A stretch of 64,000 nt of DNA from Alphaproteobacteria bacterium (lineage in GTDB: Bacteria > Pseudomonadota > Alphaproteobacteria > Rickettsiales > SXRF01). A program made the translations under genes and the position numbers. The notes below the pieces were generated by a model. That model was not told the origin of the DNA. It worked only from the letters and a program-made list of their open reading frames with translations, and made no database searches. Below, piece after piece: positions 36,191-45,598 of the stretch; position 1 is the stretch's first letter, and every line of letters begins with the position of its first letter. The DNA lies in NCBI GenBank assembly GCA_020049775.1, contig JAGVLO010000003.1, positions 248,001 through 312,000 on the forward strand. The letters run 5' to 3'.

Positions 36191-36229
36191 CCACTATCAA
36201 AGCCAGCACTAGGCTGGTTTTGATAGTGG
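36191..36229. terminator. Bidirectional terminator between acyltransferase and tRNA-Leu
   Basis: CCACTATCAAAGCCAGC and its inverted counterpart GCTGGTTTTGATAGTGG form a long hairpin with one mismatch around a 5-base loop. It includes the tRNA CCA end, so it may serve both converging transcripts. Confidence 0.6.
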
Positions 36230-36311
36230 TGCCCCGGGTCGGAATCGAACCGACACGCCTCGCGGCACCGGATTTTGAGTCCGGCGCGTCTACCAGTTCC
36301 ACCACCGGGGC
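36227..36311 (-). tRNA. tRNA-Leu (anticodon CAA)
   Basis: An 85-nt class II tRNA on the minus strand. Acceptor GCCCCGG pairs with CCGGGGC; A discriminator and encoded CCA follow. The anticodon loop is CTCAAAA, giving CAA and reading UUG. The variable arm and GGTTCGATTCC T-arm are present. Confidence 0.95.
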
Positions 36312-36434
36312 ACATACGGGCGAGTTAGTTACCTATAACATCCTCCGCCAACGGTCAAGGGGCCCAGCTTTTCTGAGTTAATTTCCTACATTAACCTGCT
36401 TGAAATGGGGGGCGTTTGGCACTATTTATCAATT

Positions 36435-36950
36435 ATGTGTTTTTCCAAATGTATAGACAGGCTTAACCTGCGGCTGGTGGTGATCCTGGCGGGGCTGGCG
36501 GCGGCGTTGATGTTTTCTGTGGCGCTTATCGGCCAGTATGGGTTTGACCTGTATCCATGCGAATTATGTATTTACCAGCGTTATCCTTACGCAGCGCTTG
36601 CGGCGTTGGGCGTTGCGGCCTTTTTTATCCGTAATATTGCATGGCTGAAAGCTATGGCGTGGCTCGGCGTGTTGCTGTTTGCGGTGGATGCTGGCATTGC
36701 CTTTTACCATAGCGGCGTGGAGCTGGGCTGGTTTGAGGGATTGTCTGGCTGCAGTAACGATCCGTCACAGGATCTGACGCTGGAACAAATGCGCGCGGCT
36801 ATCATGAATGCGCCGCTGGTGACTTGTGATCAGGCGATGATTGAGGTGATGGGGCTTTCCATGGCGGCGTGGAACGGTATTGCCGCAGCGTTTATGACAT
36901 TGGCCATGGCAATTGTATTAATAAAAATCAACCGTAAGGCGAGGGTTTGA
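36435..36950 (+). CDS. dsbB: Disulfide bond formation protein DsbB-like
   Basis: About 171 aa with four membrane helices. YPCELCIYQRYPY carries the first cysteine pair in a CxxC, and the periplasmic loop has a second pair (SGCSND ... VTCDQ). It would reoxidise DsbA and pass electrons to quinone, in the inner membrane. The ATG at 36435 gives a normal DsbB start; an in-frame ATG at 36405 is possible, and neither has a clear ribosome site. coq7 begins 4 bp after the stop, so both may share a transcript. Confidence 0.9.
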   Translation: MCFSKCIDRLNLRLVVILAGLAAALMFSVALIGQYGFDLYPCELCIYQRYPYAALAALGVAAFFIRNIAWLKAMAWLGVLLFAVDAGIAFYHSGVELGWFEGLSGCSNDPSQDLTLEQMRAAIMNAPLVTCDQAMIEVMGLSMAAWNGIAAAFMTLAMAIVLIKINRKARV

Positions 36951-36954
36951 GTAT

Positions 36955-37509
36955 ATGCCGTCTGTTGCAAATAAGACACGCCCGGGGGATTTATCATCAC
37001 GCCAGCAGCTGGAACAAATAATACGCGTTAACCATGCGGGTGAGTATGGTGCCAAGCGTATTTACGCGGGGCAACTGGCGGTGCTGGGAAAAAGCCCGAG
37101 CGCTCCCATCATCAAGGAAATGGCTGATCAGGAGCAACATCACCTTGATGTATTTTCCGATATTATGAGCAAGCGCAGGGTGCGCCCGACGCTGCTGCTG
37201 CCGCTATGGCATGCGGCCGGATACGCGCTGGGAGCGGCCACGGCGTTGATGGGCGAGAAAGCGGCGATGGCCTGCACGGCGGCGGTGGAAAGCGTCATCG
37301 ATGAGCATTATGCCGATCAGGAAAATACGCTGGAAGCCATGCAGGAAGCGGATTTGAAGGCGACCGTTACTCAGTTCCGCGCTGATGAAAAAGAGCATCA
37401 CGACACGGCAATCGCACATGACGCCGAATCGTCACCTTTTTACCATATATTAACAGCTGCCATAGTATACCAGACTAAGATGGCCATATGGTTGTCAAAG
37501 CGTATCTAG
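36955..37509 (+). CDS. coq7: Demethoxyubiquinone hydroxylase, Coq7 family
   Basis: A 184-aa di-iron protein that hydroxylates demethoxyubiquinone in ubiquinone synthesis. Helix motifs supplying the iron ligands are all seen: NHAGEYGAKRIY, ADQEQHHLDVF, ESVIDEHYADQ and RADEKEHHDTA. Aerobic ubiquinone use is thus implied. It lies next to dsbB, whose electrons also go to quinone. Confidence 0.94.
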   Translation: MPSVANKTRPGDLSSRQQLEQIIRVNHAGEYGAKRIYAGQLAVLGKSPSAPIIKEMADQEQHHLDVFSDIMSKRRVRPTLLLPLWHAAGYALGAATALMGEKAAMACTAAVESVIDEHYADQENTLEAMQEADLKATVTQFRADEKEHHDTAIAHDAESSPFYHILTAAIVYQTKMAIWLSKRI

Positions 37510-37596
37510 TCAAGACAGTTAAAAAAAGGTATAAGTTAACCTGACTAATGCGCATGGATATAAAATTTCGAGTAGGGGTTAAAGGGTTTGTACAGC

Positions 37597-39534
37597 GTGA
37601 AAGGCCATAACAAATTTTTGGGCGTGTTGGTTTGCCTGATGCTGACAGCCAGTTGCACTGATTCGCGTAACCTCTTCAATCCCGATGATCCGGAAATGAT
37701 TGACCCCGCGCGCGGCCTGTCGCGCGATGATTACCAGAATATGTTGGGTGACCAGAAAATCGGCGAAGCGGGCGGTCCGTCCGTTAGTACGGCAACCGGC
37801 AATGTGATCGAGCCGCCAGTACCTGACCTCGCCGCAATCCTTGCTGCGCCCAAGCCCCCGAAAATTGCTGACACCCAGCTTGTTTCACTGGCGGTGACCG
37901 ATGATGTGCCGCTCAAAGATGTGTTGATTGAGCTGGCACGCCTTGCCAACGTTGATGTGGAAATCGACTCGGGTATCACCGGCGGTATTTCCTTCCGCGC
38001 CAAAGACAGGCCGTTTAACGAAGTGATTGACCGTATCGCCGACCTTGCGGCCCTGCGCTATTCGATCAAAAACAACATCCTGCGTGTCGAGCGTGATACG
38101 CCGTACGTAAATATCTATTCCCTTGATTTCCTGAATATTGATCGCAGCGCGCAAAGCAACGTGAATATCAGCACCAGTGTTTTGTCTGAAACCGATGTGG
38201 CGGGTAGCACGGGCGGTGGCGGCAGTGGTGGTTCCGGATCTTCTTCATCAGGTGGTGGCGCCCGCGGTTCGTCCGGAGGTGGCGGTGGTGGCGGCAACGG
38301 TTTTAATAACGGTTCTACCTCCAATATTACGACCAAGGCAGACAGTGACTTCTGGAAACAGTTCAGTGAAGGCATCAAGCGCATACTGACCTACAAGGAA
38401 GTCAGGCGCATTTCCAATGCTGATGTTGCCGAACAGCCTGCATCCCCTGTGGCTTCCGGCGCACAACCCGCCAATGCAGGTGCGATGACCAATCTGCCTT
38501 CTCTCGATGGCGGCGGTTCTTCCGGTTCCGGCGGCAACAACGAACCGGTGGCAGGCTCATTCTTCATCATCAACCGCGAAGCTTCGACCATGACTGTGTC
38601 GGCTACGGAAAAGCAGCATGAGCTTATCAGCCACTTCCTGAAGAAAATCCAGACCAACGCTTCAGCGCAGGTGCTGATTGAAGCCAAAATCGTTGAAGTA
38701 TCGCTCAATGACCAGTTCCAGAGCGGTATCGACTGGAGCAAGCTTGGCAACTCCGTTGTGAATTTCACTAGCAGCTTTGCCGGTGTCAGTGATGTAGCAA
38801 ATATTGCTACCCTTAACCTGAACGCGCAGAATGTTGGCGGCACCGGCACTGACTTGACCGGCGCTGTCAATCTGGCGCAGGCATTTGGTACGACGCGCAC
38901 ACTTTCCAGCCCGCGCCTGCACGCTATCAACAACCAGCAGGCAGTGCTTACCTTTGCACAGAACCAGGTCTATTTCACACTGAACGTGCAGCAGAACCAG
39001 GCGACATCCGCCGGTGGCACGACCAACACCATTACACTGAATTCCACGCCGCACACCGTGCCGATTGGTATCATCCTGACGCTGCAGCCGTCGGTGAATT
39101 CGGAAACCAGCGAAATTACGCTCAGCGTGCGCCCCACGCTTTCACGCGTTACCGGACAGGTGACCGATCCTGCGGTGGCGTTTACACTTGCGCAGGCAGC
39201 GGCGCTCGGTATAGCAGTTGACGGCATCAGCAGCACATTGCCGGTGATTGAAGTGCGCGAGTTGGATTCAATTCTCAAGCTGAAAAGCGGTCAGGTCATG
39301 GTTATTGGCGGCCTGATGGAAAACCGCGCTGATAACACCGATACGGGTGTTCCCTACGCGCAGGATGTGCCTGTTGTGGGGCATCTTTTCAAGGGTACTG
39401 ATAAATCCAGCAATCTTAAAGAGCTGATTATCTTTATCCGCGCCACCATAGTAAATTCCGGTGGTAACGCAGCCCCTGCGGATAAGGGTGTGTACGAAAA
39501 ATTCAACTACGACCCGCGGCCCCTTAAGTTCTAA
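37597..39534 (+). CDS. Outer-membrane secretin, MshL/type II-IV pilus type
   Basis: About 645 aa. A lipoprotein-type signal peptide ends in LMLTASC. A short N domain follows (TDDVPLKDVLIELARLANVDVEIDSG), typical of the STN/secretin N domain, then a Gly/Ser-rich linker of about 40 residues, then the secretin pore domain with VLIEAKIVEVSLNDQFQSGIDW and, near the end, LKSGQVMVIGGLMENR and PVVGHLFKGTD. It would form the outer-membrane pore of a type IV pilus or type II secretion machine. The GTG at 37597 is preferred on spacing from AAAGGG; TTG at 37588 is possible. Two membrane proteins follow; no other pilus motor gene is in the window. Confidence 0.9.
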   Translation: MKGHNKFLGVLVCLMLTASCTDSRNLFNPDDPEMIDPARGLSRDDYQNMLGDQKIGEAGGPSVSTATGNVIEPPVPDLAAILAAPKPPKIADTQLVSLAVTDDVPLKDVLIELARLANVDVEIDSGITGGISFRAKDRPFNEVIDRIADLAALRYSIKNNILRVERDTPYVNIYSLDFLNIDRSAQSNVNISTSVLSETDVAGSTGGGGSGGSGSSSSGGGARGSSGGGGGGGNGFNNGSTSNITTKADSDFWKQFSEGIKRILTYKEVRRISNADVAEQPASPVASGAQPANAGAMTNLPSLDGGGSSGSGGNNEPVAGSFFIINREASTMTVSATEKQHELISHFLKKIQTNASAQVLIEAKIVEVSLNDQFQSGIDWSKLGNSVVNFTSSFAGVSDVANIATLNLNAQNVGGTGTDLTGAVNLAQAFGTTRTLSSPRLHAINNQQAVLTFAQNQVYFTLNVQQNQATSAGGTTNTITLNSTPHTVPIGIILTLQPSVNSETSEITLSVRPTLSRVTGQVTDPAVAFTLAQAAALGIAVDGISSTLPVIEVRELDSILKLKSGQVMVIGGLMENRADNTDTGVPYAQDVPVVGHLFKGTDKSSNLKELIIFIRATIVNSGGNAAPADKGVYEKFNYDPRPLKF

Positions 39535-39542
39535 GCACAGCA

Positions 39543-40301
39543 ATGTGGACCACTATACGTTATATCATGCTCACAGCGACGCGTGACAGGCTGTTTGCCG
39601 GACTGCTTGCAGCTATTGTTGTGGCAGCGCTGGTCTGCGCTTTCCTTGGCGGCACGGCATTTATCGAAACAAAAGAAATGACGCTGACGCTGATGTCCGG
39701 CGCTGTGCGGCTGATTGTGATGACGGGAATGATGGTGTTCGTGTGTTTCCAGCTACGCATGGCGTTTGACAACAAAGAGATAGACGCCGTACTTGCGCGT
39801 CCGGTATCGCGCAGCGCGCTGGTATTGTCGTGGTGGCTTGGGTTTACGGTAGTGGGAACAGTGCTTGCTGTTCCGGTAATATTGTTACTTGCCCTCATGG
39901 GTGTGGGCAGTTGGACGGGCTTTCTCGGTTGGTCGGCCAGCTTGCTGATAGAAATGATGTTGGTGGTGGCGCTCGCATTATTTTCCGCTTTTACGCTGCG
40001 CAGTGCCGTGACCGCCGTGGTGGGGTGCATAGGTTTTTACATGATAGCGCGTATGATGGCATTTTTCGTTATGACGTCGCAGTCAACCATGGTCACTGGC
40101 AGTCCCGTGGAAATACTCAAATATCCGCTTATTGCTGTATCCGCTGTTGTGCCGCGGTTGGATATGTTTACCCAGAGCCAGTGGCTGATTTACGGCTTTG
40201 AAAGCAGTAGCGAGTGGTGGCGTATCGTGGCGCAGGCGCTGGTATTCGTACCCTTGCTTTTATGCGCAGCGATAGTAGATTTTCGTCGTCGTGAATTCTG
40301 A
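39543..40301 (+). CDS. ABC-2-type integral membrane protein, permease-like
   Basis: A 252-aa protein with about six membrane helices (first about residues 18-37). VLARPVSRSALVLSWWLGF in the cytoplasmic loop after helix two resembles permeases of ABC-2 type that pair with an ATPase. No ATPase gene is adjacent, so it may use one from elsewhere. It starts 8 bp after the secretin stop and is followed by a 1-bp gap to the next gene, so the three form a unit. Its job beside a secretin is unclear; assembly or export of a pilus or surface component is possible. Confidence 0.75.
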   Translation: MWTTIRYIMLTATRDRLFAGLLAAIVVAALVCAFLGGTAFIETKEMTLTLMSGAVRLIVMTGMMVFVCFQLRMAFDNKEIDAVLARPVSRSALVLSWWLGFTVVGTVLAVPVILLLALMGVGSWTGFLGWSASLLIEMMLVVALALFSAFTLRSAVTAVVGCIGFYMIARMMAFFVMTSQSTMVTGSPVEILKYPLIAVSAVVPRLDMFTQSQWLIYGFESSSEWWRIVAQALVFVPLLLCAAIVDFRRREF

Positions 40302-40302
40302 T

Positions 40303-41007
40303 ATGCAGGCATGCAGCATCAACCGCGCAGGCATATGGCATATTGCTTTTATAGCGCTACTGCTTTTCCAGGTTATTTTCTGGTCGCAGACGCGGCATAT
40401 CAAACCGGAGCTGGAGATTGTGCCTGCCGTACCCGGCAAGGCAGCGCTTGATGCCATGAGCTTTGGCGACAACGCGTTTTATTTCCGCGTGCTGGCATTG
40501 AAACTACAGAACGCGGGCGACAGCTACGGCCGCTTCACCCCGCTCAAAGATTATGATTATCACAAGCTCGCGCTCTGGTTTGGGTTGCTGGACGGGCTGG
40601 ATAATCGCTCGAACATGGTGCCGTTCATGGCGTCCTATTATTTTAGCCAGACTCAAAATGTGCAGGATGTACGCTATATAGTAGATTATTTATATGCGCA
40701 TGCTACGCGTGATATAGAGCATAAATGGTGGTGGCTGCTGCAGGCGATTTACTTGTCCATACACCGCCTGAATGATATGGACCTCGCATTGAAAGTGGCA
40801 ACACCGCTAGTTAATGACAAAGTGCCGGCATGGGCGCAACAGATGGCCGCGGTGGTGCATGAGAAACGCGGTGAGATGGATGATGCGCTACGTATCATGG
40901 AAACTATACAGCGTCACAGCAAAGATATACCCGAGGCGGATTTACGCTATATGGAATATTTCGTGAAAGAGCGGCTAGAGCGGATGGAAAAGCTTAGTAA
41001 CCCGTAA
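40303..41007 (+). CDS. Membrane-anchored hypothetical protein with helical repeats
   Basis: About 234 aa. One N-terminal membrane helix (about residues 11-29) anchors a soluble domain rich in short helices (LALKLQNAGDSYGRF, ARDIEHKWWWLLQAIYL, MAAVVHEKRGEMDDALRIMETIQ), which looks TPR-like at the C-terminus. It is possibly a scaffold for the secretin unit, since it follows the permease-like gene directly. The ATG at 40303 is chosen over a GTG at 40291. Its last 14 bp overlap the tail of the convergent gene. No family recognised with certainty. Confidence 0.75.
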   Translation: MQACSINRAGIWHIAFIALLLFQVIFWSQTRHIKPELEIVPAVPGKAALDAMSFGDNAFYFRVLALKLQNAGDSYGRFTPLKDYDYHKLALWFGLLDGLDNRSNMVPFMASYYFSQTQNVQDVRYIVDYLYAHATRDIEHKWWWLLQAIYLSIHRLNDMDLALKVATPLVNDKVPAWAQQMAAVVHEKRGEMDDALRIMETIQRHSKDIPEADLRYMEYFVKERLERMEKLSNP

Positions 41008-42424
41008 GGATGCGTTTTACCAGCTGTTCTACGCTGGGAATGAAGCCTTTGGCGTAGAACGGGTCGCCCGCGAAACGGTAGGCATTATGGCCGGAGAACA
41101 TCAGCTGTTCATCGACCGGACAGCCGGCGATTATGTCCTGCAATGTTTTCTGGATGCAGAAACTGCGCGGGTCGGCCTTTTTGCCGGTGGTGTAGTCATC
41201 ATGGTCTTTCCAGTTTGAGAATCGGCAATGGCTCAGGCAGCCCATGCACTCAATTTGATCGACTAAAATCTCGTTACCTCTTTCCGGAGAAACAAAAATC
41301 AGTGTGGAGTCGGGTGTTTTCATGGCTTCGGTATGTCCGGCTGCTTTCCATGTGTCCACACGGGCGCGGTCGTCCGGCTGGATATACACAGGGCGGCCAC
41401 GCGCACCAACCGGCAGCGGTTCGGAAAACAGGCCTTCCTGCTCGGTGCGGTATTCTACCTGGCGTTCTCCACGTCCGCGCAGCTCGGCAATGAAATTATT
41501 GTTCACTGCAGAAGAATAAAAGCCGGTGGGGCTGAAACGGTTGAGGAACACATCGCCTTCGCCCAGCGTGAGCAGGCGGCGTTTCCAGTATTCTGACACG
41601 GGGCTTTCCTGCGTCAGCAGCGGGCGCGTGCCGAACTGGAAGGCAACAGGGCCGATTTCAGGATTATCAAGCCAGTGTTCCCATTCCTTGAGGTGCCATG
41701 CGCCACCTGCCATGACAATCGGCGTTTCATTCAGTCCAAAGCCGTTCATGGTTTTCCGCAGCTCTGCTACGCGGGGGTAGGGGTCTTGCGGTTTGTCAGG
41801 GTCTTCAGCGTTTGACAGGCCGTTATGCCCGCCCGCCAGCCACGGGTCTTCATACACCACGCTTCCCAGCCACTGGCTGGTTTTGTTGTAAGAACGCTTC
41901 CACAGCGCGTTGAAGGCGCGGGCGGAGGAAATAATCGGGTGGTAATACACTTTGTAATGTTCGGCAATATCGCCCAGACGGTAGGGCATGCCCGCGCCGC
42001 AGGTAACGCCATGCACCATGCCGGGCGCACCTTCCAGAATACCAACAAGTACGCGTTCGGCACCGCCCATTTCCCACAATACGTTGACATGGATACGGCC
42101 ATTGCCCCCCGCCACTTCATGCGCGATTTTGGCTTGCTGTACGCCGCCGCGGATACTTTGTTCCACCAGTTCTTCGTGGCGCTCGCGGCGCGTCTGGCCT
42201 TTATAGACGTAAGGGATAATCTGGCCATTGGCATCGTAGCTCTGGGCGTTCACGCCGGAAAATGTTCCCACAGCACCGGCAGCGGCGAATGCCCCTGACG
42301 TGCGACCGTTGCTTGCACCAATGCCTTTGCCACCCTCAACGATAGGGTGGGCAAGCTTCCCAGAAATAATGATATCTTTCAGCTTATCCCGAAAGGATGG
42401 ATTGCTTACGGCAGCCTGCAACAA
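40994..42424 (-). CDS. Nitronate monooxygenase-like flavoprotein with a C-terminal cysteine cluster
   Basis: A 476-aa protein with a TIM-barrel flavin fold: a Gly-rich N-terminal segment (GGKGIGASNGRTSGAFAAAG), VNVLWEMGGAERV and GVTCGAGMPY in the middle, and IVMAGGAW plus AFQFGTRPLLT, the FMN phosphate region of the 2-nitropropane dioxygenase/NMO family. Residues 393, 396, 400 and 423 are cysteines (CMGCLSHC, SFCIQK), an arrangement able to hold an iron-sulfur cluster and not part of simple NMOs. The start is a TTG at 42424, with AAGGA eight bases upstream; no in-frame ATG is nearby. Substrate unknown. Confidence 0.8.
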   Translation of the reverse strand: MLQAAVSNPSFRDKLKDIIISGKLAHPIVEGGKGIGASNGRTSGAFAAAGAVGTFSGVNAQSYDANGQIIPYVYKGQTRRERHEELVEQSIRGGVQQAKIAHEVAGGNGRIHVNVLWEMGGAERVLVGILEGAPGMVHGVTCGAGMPYRLGDIAEHYKVYYHPIISSARAFNALWKRSYNKTSQWLGSVVYEDPWLAGGHNGLSNAEDPDKPQDPYPRVAELRKTMNGFGLNETPIVMAGGAWHLKEWEHWLDNPEIGPVAFQFGTRPLLTQESPVSEYWKRRLLTLGEGDVFLNRFSPTGFYSSAVNNNFIAELRGRGERQVEYRTEQEGLFSEPLPVGARGRPVYIQPDDRARVDTWKAAGHTEAMKTPDSTLIFVSPERGNEILVDQIECMGCLSHCRFSNWKDHDDYTTGKKADPRSFCIQKTLQDIIAGCPVDEQLMFSGHNAYRFAGDPFYAKGFIPSVEQLVKRILTGY

Positions 42425-42527
42425 CGAACAGTTCCTTTTTTTCGATTAAGAAGGGGCATTATAAGTTTAATGCTCAAGAACGCAATGATGAAAACAGGCA
42501 AAAAACCAGCTTCTTTATGCCCCTTAG

Positions 42528-42701
42528 TTAAGCTATGGCCTGCTGCAGGGTCAGGGCGATGTAGCTGAACAGGGCTGCGAGCTGTTCGCCTACAGATTCC
42601 ATGGTCGTAATTGTACCCAGACCAATGACGCTGATAATCAGCGAAGATTCTATTGCGGTAGTACCTTCTTCTTCGGTGAGGAAACGGATAAAATGACACA
42701 T
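42528..42701 (-). CDS. Flp-family type IVb pilin
   Basis: A 57-aa protein. After a short leader (MCHFIRFLTEEEG) the Flp pattern TTAIESSLIISVIGLGTIT appears: a conserved Glu five residues into a hydrophobic helix, preceded by a Gly for prepilin peptidase. AAGGAG sits 9 bases before the ATG, which decides this start over a longer frame. Flp pilins form the fibre of Tad pili; TadE/TadG-like genes lie at 58.4-61.1 kb, but no tad ATPase or platform gene is nearby, so the cluster is scattered or lies outside the window. Confidence 0.85.
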   Translation of the reverse strand: MCHFIRFLTEEEGTTAIESSLIISVIGLGTITTMESVGEQLAALFSYIALTLQQAIA

Positions 42702-42775
42702 AACGACTGACTCCTTGGAATGAAGTGTCAGTCCTAGCCAAACTGGGAGCGTATGGCAACCCAATTATTAAGAAA

Positions 42776-45598
42776 TTAATGAATTTGACCCCAGTCCTTG
42801 CCCACGCCTGTTTCAACGGTAAGGGGTATGGAAAGCTGGGCGGCTTGCTCCATATGTTGTTTTACAAGGACTTCCGTTTCTCTGGCGGCGGCATCCTCTA
42901 CTTCAAAAACCAATTCGTCATGCACCTGCAACAACATGCGGATGGCCGGATTTTTTACAACCAATTGTTTGTGAATAGTAATCATGGCACGCTTGATGAT
43001 GTCGGCGGCGGTACCCTGTAGCGGGGCGTTGATGGCCGCGCGCTCGGAAAACTGGCGGCGTGCGGCGTTTTTATCAGCTATTCCAGGCACATGGCAGCGG
43101 CGGCCATACAAGGTGGCGACATAACCATGCTTGCGGGCGAATTCTTTGCACTCTTCCATATAATCGCGGATGCCCGGGTACTGTGTGAAGTAACGCTCGA
43201 TGTACGATCCCGCCTCGCTGCGGCCAATGCCAAGGCGTGCAGCCAAACCATGCGCGCTGATGCCGTAGATGATGCCGAAATTAATCGTCTTGGCTTTGCG
43301 GCGCAGGTCGGAATCCACCTCTGCGACAGGCACGCCGAACATCTGGCTGGCGGTGATGGCGTGGATGTCGGCGCCGTCGGTGAAGGCATCTTTAAGCGTG
43401 GAGATATTGGCCATGTGGGCGAGCAGGCGCAGTTCTATCTGTGAATAATCGGCGGAGATAAGCTGGCAGCCCTCAGAGGCGATGAATGCCTTGCGGATTT
43501 TTTTGCCTTCCGGCGTGCGGATGGGGATGTTCTGGAGGTTGGGGTCTTTGGAGCTTAGGCGGCCGGTGGAGGCAATCGCCATGGCAAAGCTGGTATGCAC
43601 GCGCTTGGTTTTCGGGTCCACCTGCTCGGCAAGCGCGTCGCTGTAGGTGCTTTTGAGCTTGGCGAGCTGCCGCCATTCAATCACGCGCGCGGGCAGGTCG
43701 TACCCTTGTTCGGCCAGTTCTTCCAGCACTTCGTTATCGGTGGTGTAGGCACCGGTCTTGGCGGATTTTTTGCCGCCGGGTAGTTGCAGTTCGTCAAACA
43801 TTACTTCGCCCAGCTGCTTTGGCGATCCGACATTGAATTCGTGGCCTGCCAGCCTAAAAATTTCCTGCTCGAATTCCTGCATGCGGCTGGCGAAATCCTT
43901 GGAGAGCGCCACCAGTTGTGATGTATCTACCTTGATACCCGCGCTTTCCATTGCCACCAGCACTTCAATCAGCGGGCGTTCGATAGTTTCATATAGTGTC
44001 AGCAGCTTCTCGGCGGCGACCGGCGGCTTGAAATATTCATAAAGCCGCAGGGTGATGTCGGCGTCTTCGGCGGCATATTCACCCGCTTTTTCGATGTCCA
44101 CCTCGTCGAAGCGCAGGCGCGCACGTCCTGTGCCGGTGACGTCGTTATAGCTGATGGTGGTGTACCCGAGATAGCGCTCGGCCAACTCGTCCATACTTTG
44201 ACCATGCTCGCCCGCGTGCAGCACGTAGGACAGCAACATGCTGTCTTCCACGGGCGTAACTTTGATACCGTAGCGCTGCATGATGAGCAGGTCATATTTG
44301 ATATTGTGGCCGATCTTGATGACGCTGTCGTCTTCCAGCAGCGGCTTAATCAGTTCCATGGCACGCGTTAGCGCAAGCTGCTGCGGCGCAAGCGTCTTGG
44401 TGGTGTTGACCGCAATGGTATCGCCAAACAGGTTGGACTGGGCATGCGTCTCGCTGCTGACGACATGCGCTAGCGGCACATAGCAGGCAATACCCGCTTC
44501 CGTGCATAATGAAAACCCTACCAGCTCCGCCTGCATGGCGTTAAGGCCTGTGGTTTCGGTGTCAAAAGCAACGATGCCTTTTGATGTGGCTTTGCTTATC
44601 CATTGTGCAAGCGCTGCTTCGTCGCATACCAGCGTGTACTCTTTGGTTGTGGGCGCTTGTTTAGGCGCAGGAGCGCTTGCTGCCGGCGCGATAGTATGTG
44701 TGGTGAGCGCATCTTTTGCGCTGGGTGCGGCGGGGACAATGCCGTCAAATTTTTGCCTCAGCCGTGCGGTAAGCGATTTGAATCCTTGCTGTTCAAGGAA
44801 CGAAAGCAGTTTTTCTGGCGCGGGCGGTTGCAGTGCCAGTTCCTCCAGCGGGGGCAGGGGAACATCGGTTTTGAGTGTAATCAGTTCTTTGGAAAGACGC
44901 GCCTGATCGGCATATTGTATCAGGCTTTCTCGGCGCTTGGGCTGTTTGATTTTTTCGGCGTTGGCCAGCAAATTTTCCAGCGTGCCATATTCGCCTATCA
45001 GTTCGGCGGCGGTTTTAGGGCCGATGCCCGGCACACCCGGCACATTGTCGGAGCTGTCGCCCATCAGGGAAAGCACCTCCAGTACCTTGTCGGGCGGCAC
45101 GCCGAATTTTTCTTTTACTTCCGGCTCGCCGATGGGTTTTTGTTTCATGGCGTCATACAGGCTGATGCCTTCGCCAATCAGCTGCATCAAATCTTTGTCG
45201 GATGATACAATAACAACATTCATGCCTTTGGCCTGCGCCTGTCTGGCATAGGTGGCGATGATGTCGTCGGCTTCAAAATCTTCCAGCTCGATGGCGGGAA
45301 GGTTGAGCGCCCTTGTGGCGTCGCGCACCAGTGGGAATTGCGGCACGAGGTCTTCCGGCGCGGGCGGGCGGTTGGCTTTGTATTCGGAATAAATACGGTT
45401 GCGGAAGGTTTTACGCGCGGCGTCGAACACGACTGCTACATAGTCAGTGTGATTGCCCTCCATCAGCTTCATGATCATGTTCACGAAGCCATAAACAGCG
45501 CCCACCGGCGTGCCTTGCGGGTTGCTTAAGGGCGGTAGCGCGTGGTAGGCGCGGAAAATAAAACCGGAGCCGTCAATCAGGTATAATGTTTTGCTCAT
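42776..45598 (-). CDS. polA: DNA polymerase I
   Basis: A 940-aa enzyme for repair and RNA primer removal. The 5' nuclease domain starts at YLIDGSGFIFRAYHALPPL; the 3'-5' exonuclease keeps its acidic residues (AFDTETTGL and further), so proofreading is likely; polymerase motifs A (ADYSQIELRLLAHM), B (RRKAKTINFGIIYG) and C (LLQVHDELVFEV) are intact. The ATG at 45598 gives the standard MSKTLYLID start; an in-frame ATG at 45610 is possible. The gene runs opposite to the esterase gene at 45752. Confidence 0.97.
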   Translation of the reverse strand: MSKTLYLIDGSGFIFRAYHALPPLSNPQGTPVGAVYGFVNMIMKLMEGNHTDYVAVVFDAARKTFRNRIYSEYKANRPPAPEDLVPQFPLVRDATRALNLPAIELEDFEADDIIATYARQAQAKGMNVVIVSSDKDLMQLIGEGISLYDAMKQKPIGEPEVKEKFGVPPDKVLEVLSLMGDSSDNVPGVPGIGPKTAAELIGEYGTLENLLANAEKIKQPKRRESLIQYADQARLSKELITLKTDVPLPPLEELALQPPAPEKLLSFLEQQGFKSLTARLRQKFDGIVPAAPSAKDALTTHTIAPAASAPAPKQAPTTKEYTLVCDEAALAQWISKATSKGIVAFDTETTGLNAMQAELVGFSLCTEAGIACYVPLAHVVSSETHAQSNLFGDTIAVNTTKTLAPQQLALTRAMELIKPLLEDDSVIKIGHNIKYDLLIMQRYGIKVTPVEDSMLLSYVLHAGEHGQSMDELAERYLGYTTISYNDVTGTGRARLRFDEVDIEKAGEYAAEDADITLRLYEYFKPPVAAEKLLTLYETIERPLIEVLVAMESAGIKVDTSQLVALSKDFASRMQEFEQEIFRLAGHEFNVGSPKQLGEVMFDELQLPGGKKSAKTGAYTTDNEVLEELAEQGYDLPARVIEWRQLAKLKSTYSDALAEQVDPKTKRVHTSFAMAIASTGRLSSKDPNLQNIPIRTPEGKKIRKAFIASEGCQLISADYSQIELRLLAHMANISTLKDAFTDGADIHAITASQMFGVPVAEVDSDLRRKAKTINFGIIYGISAHGLAARLGIGRSEAGSYIERYFTQYPGIRDYMEECKEFARKHGYVATLYGRRCHVPGIADKNAARRQFSERAAINAPLQGTAADIIKRAMITIHKQLVVKNPAIRMLLQVHDELVFEVEDAAARETEVLVKQHMEQAAQLSIPLTVETGVGKDWGQIH

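Noticed and set aside
42406-42816. Longer minus-strand frame over the Flp pilin
   Set aside because: It is in another frame; the 57-aa Flp sequence with its AAGGAG site explains the region better.
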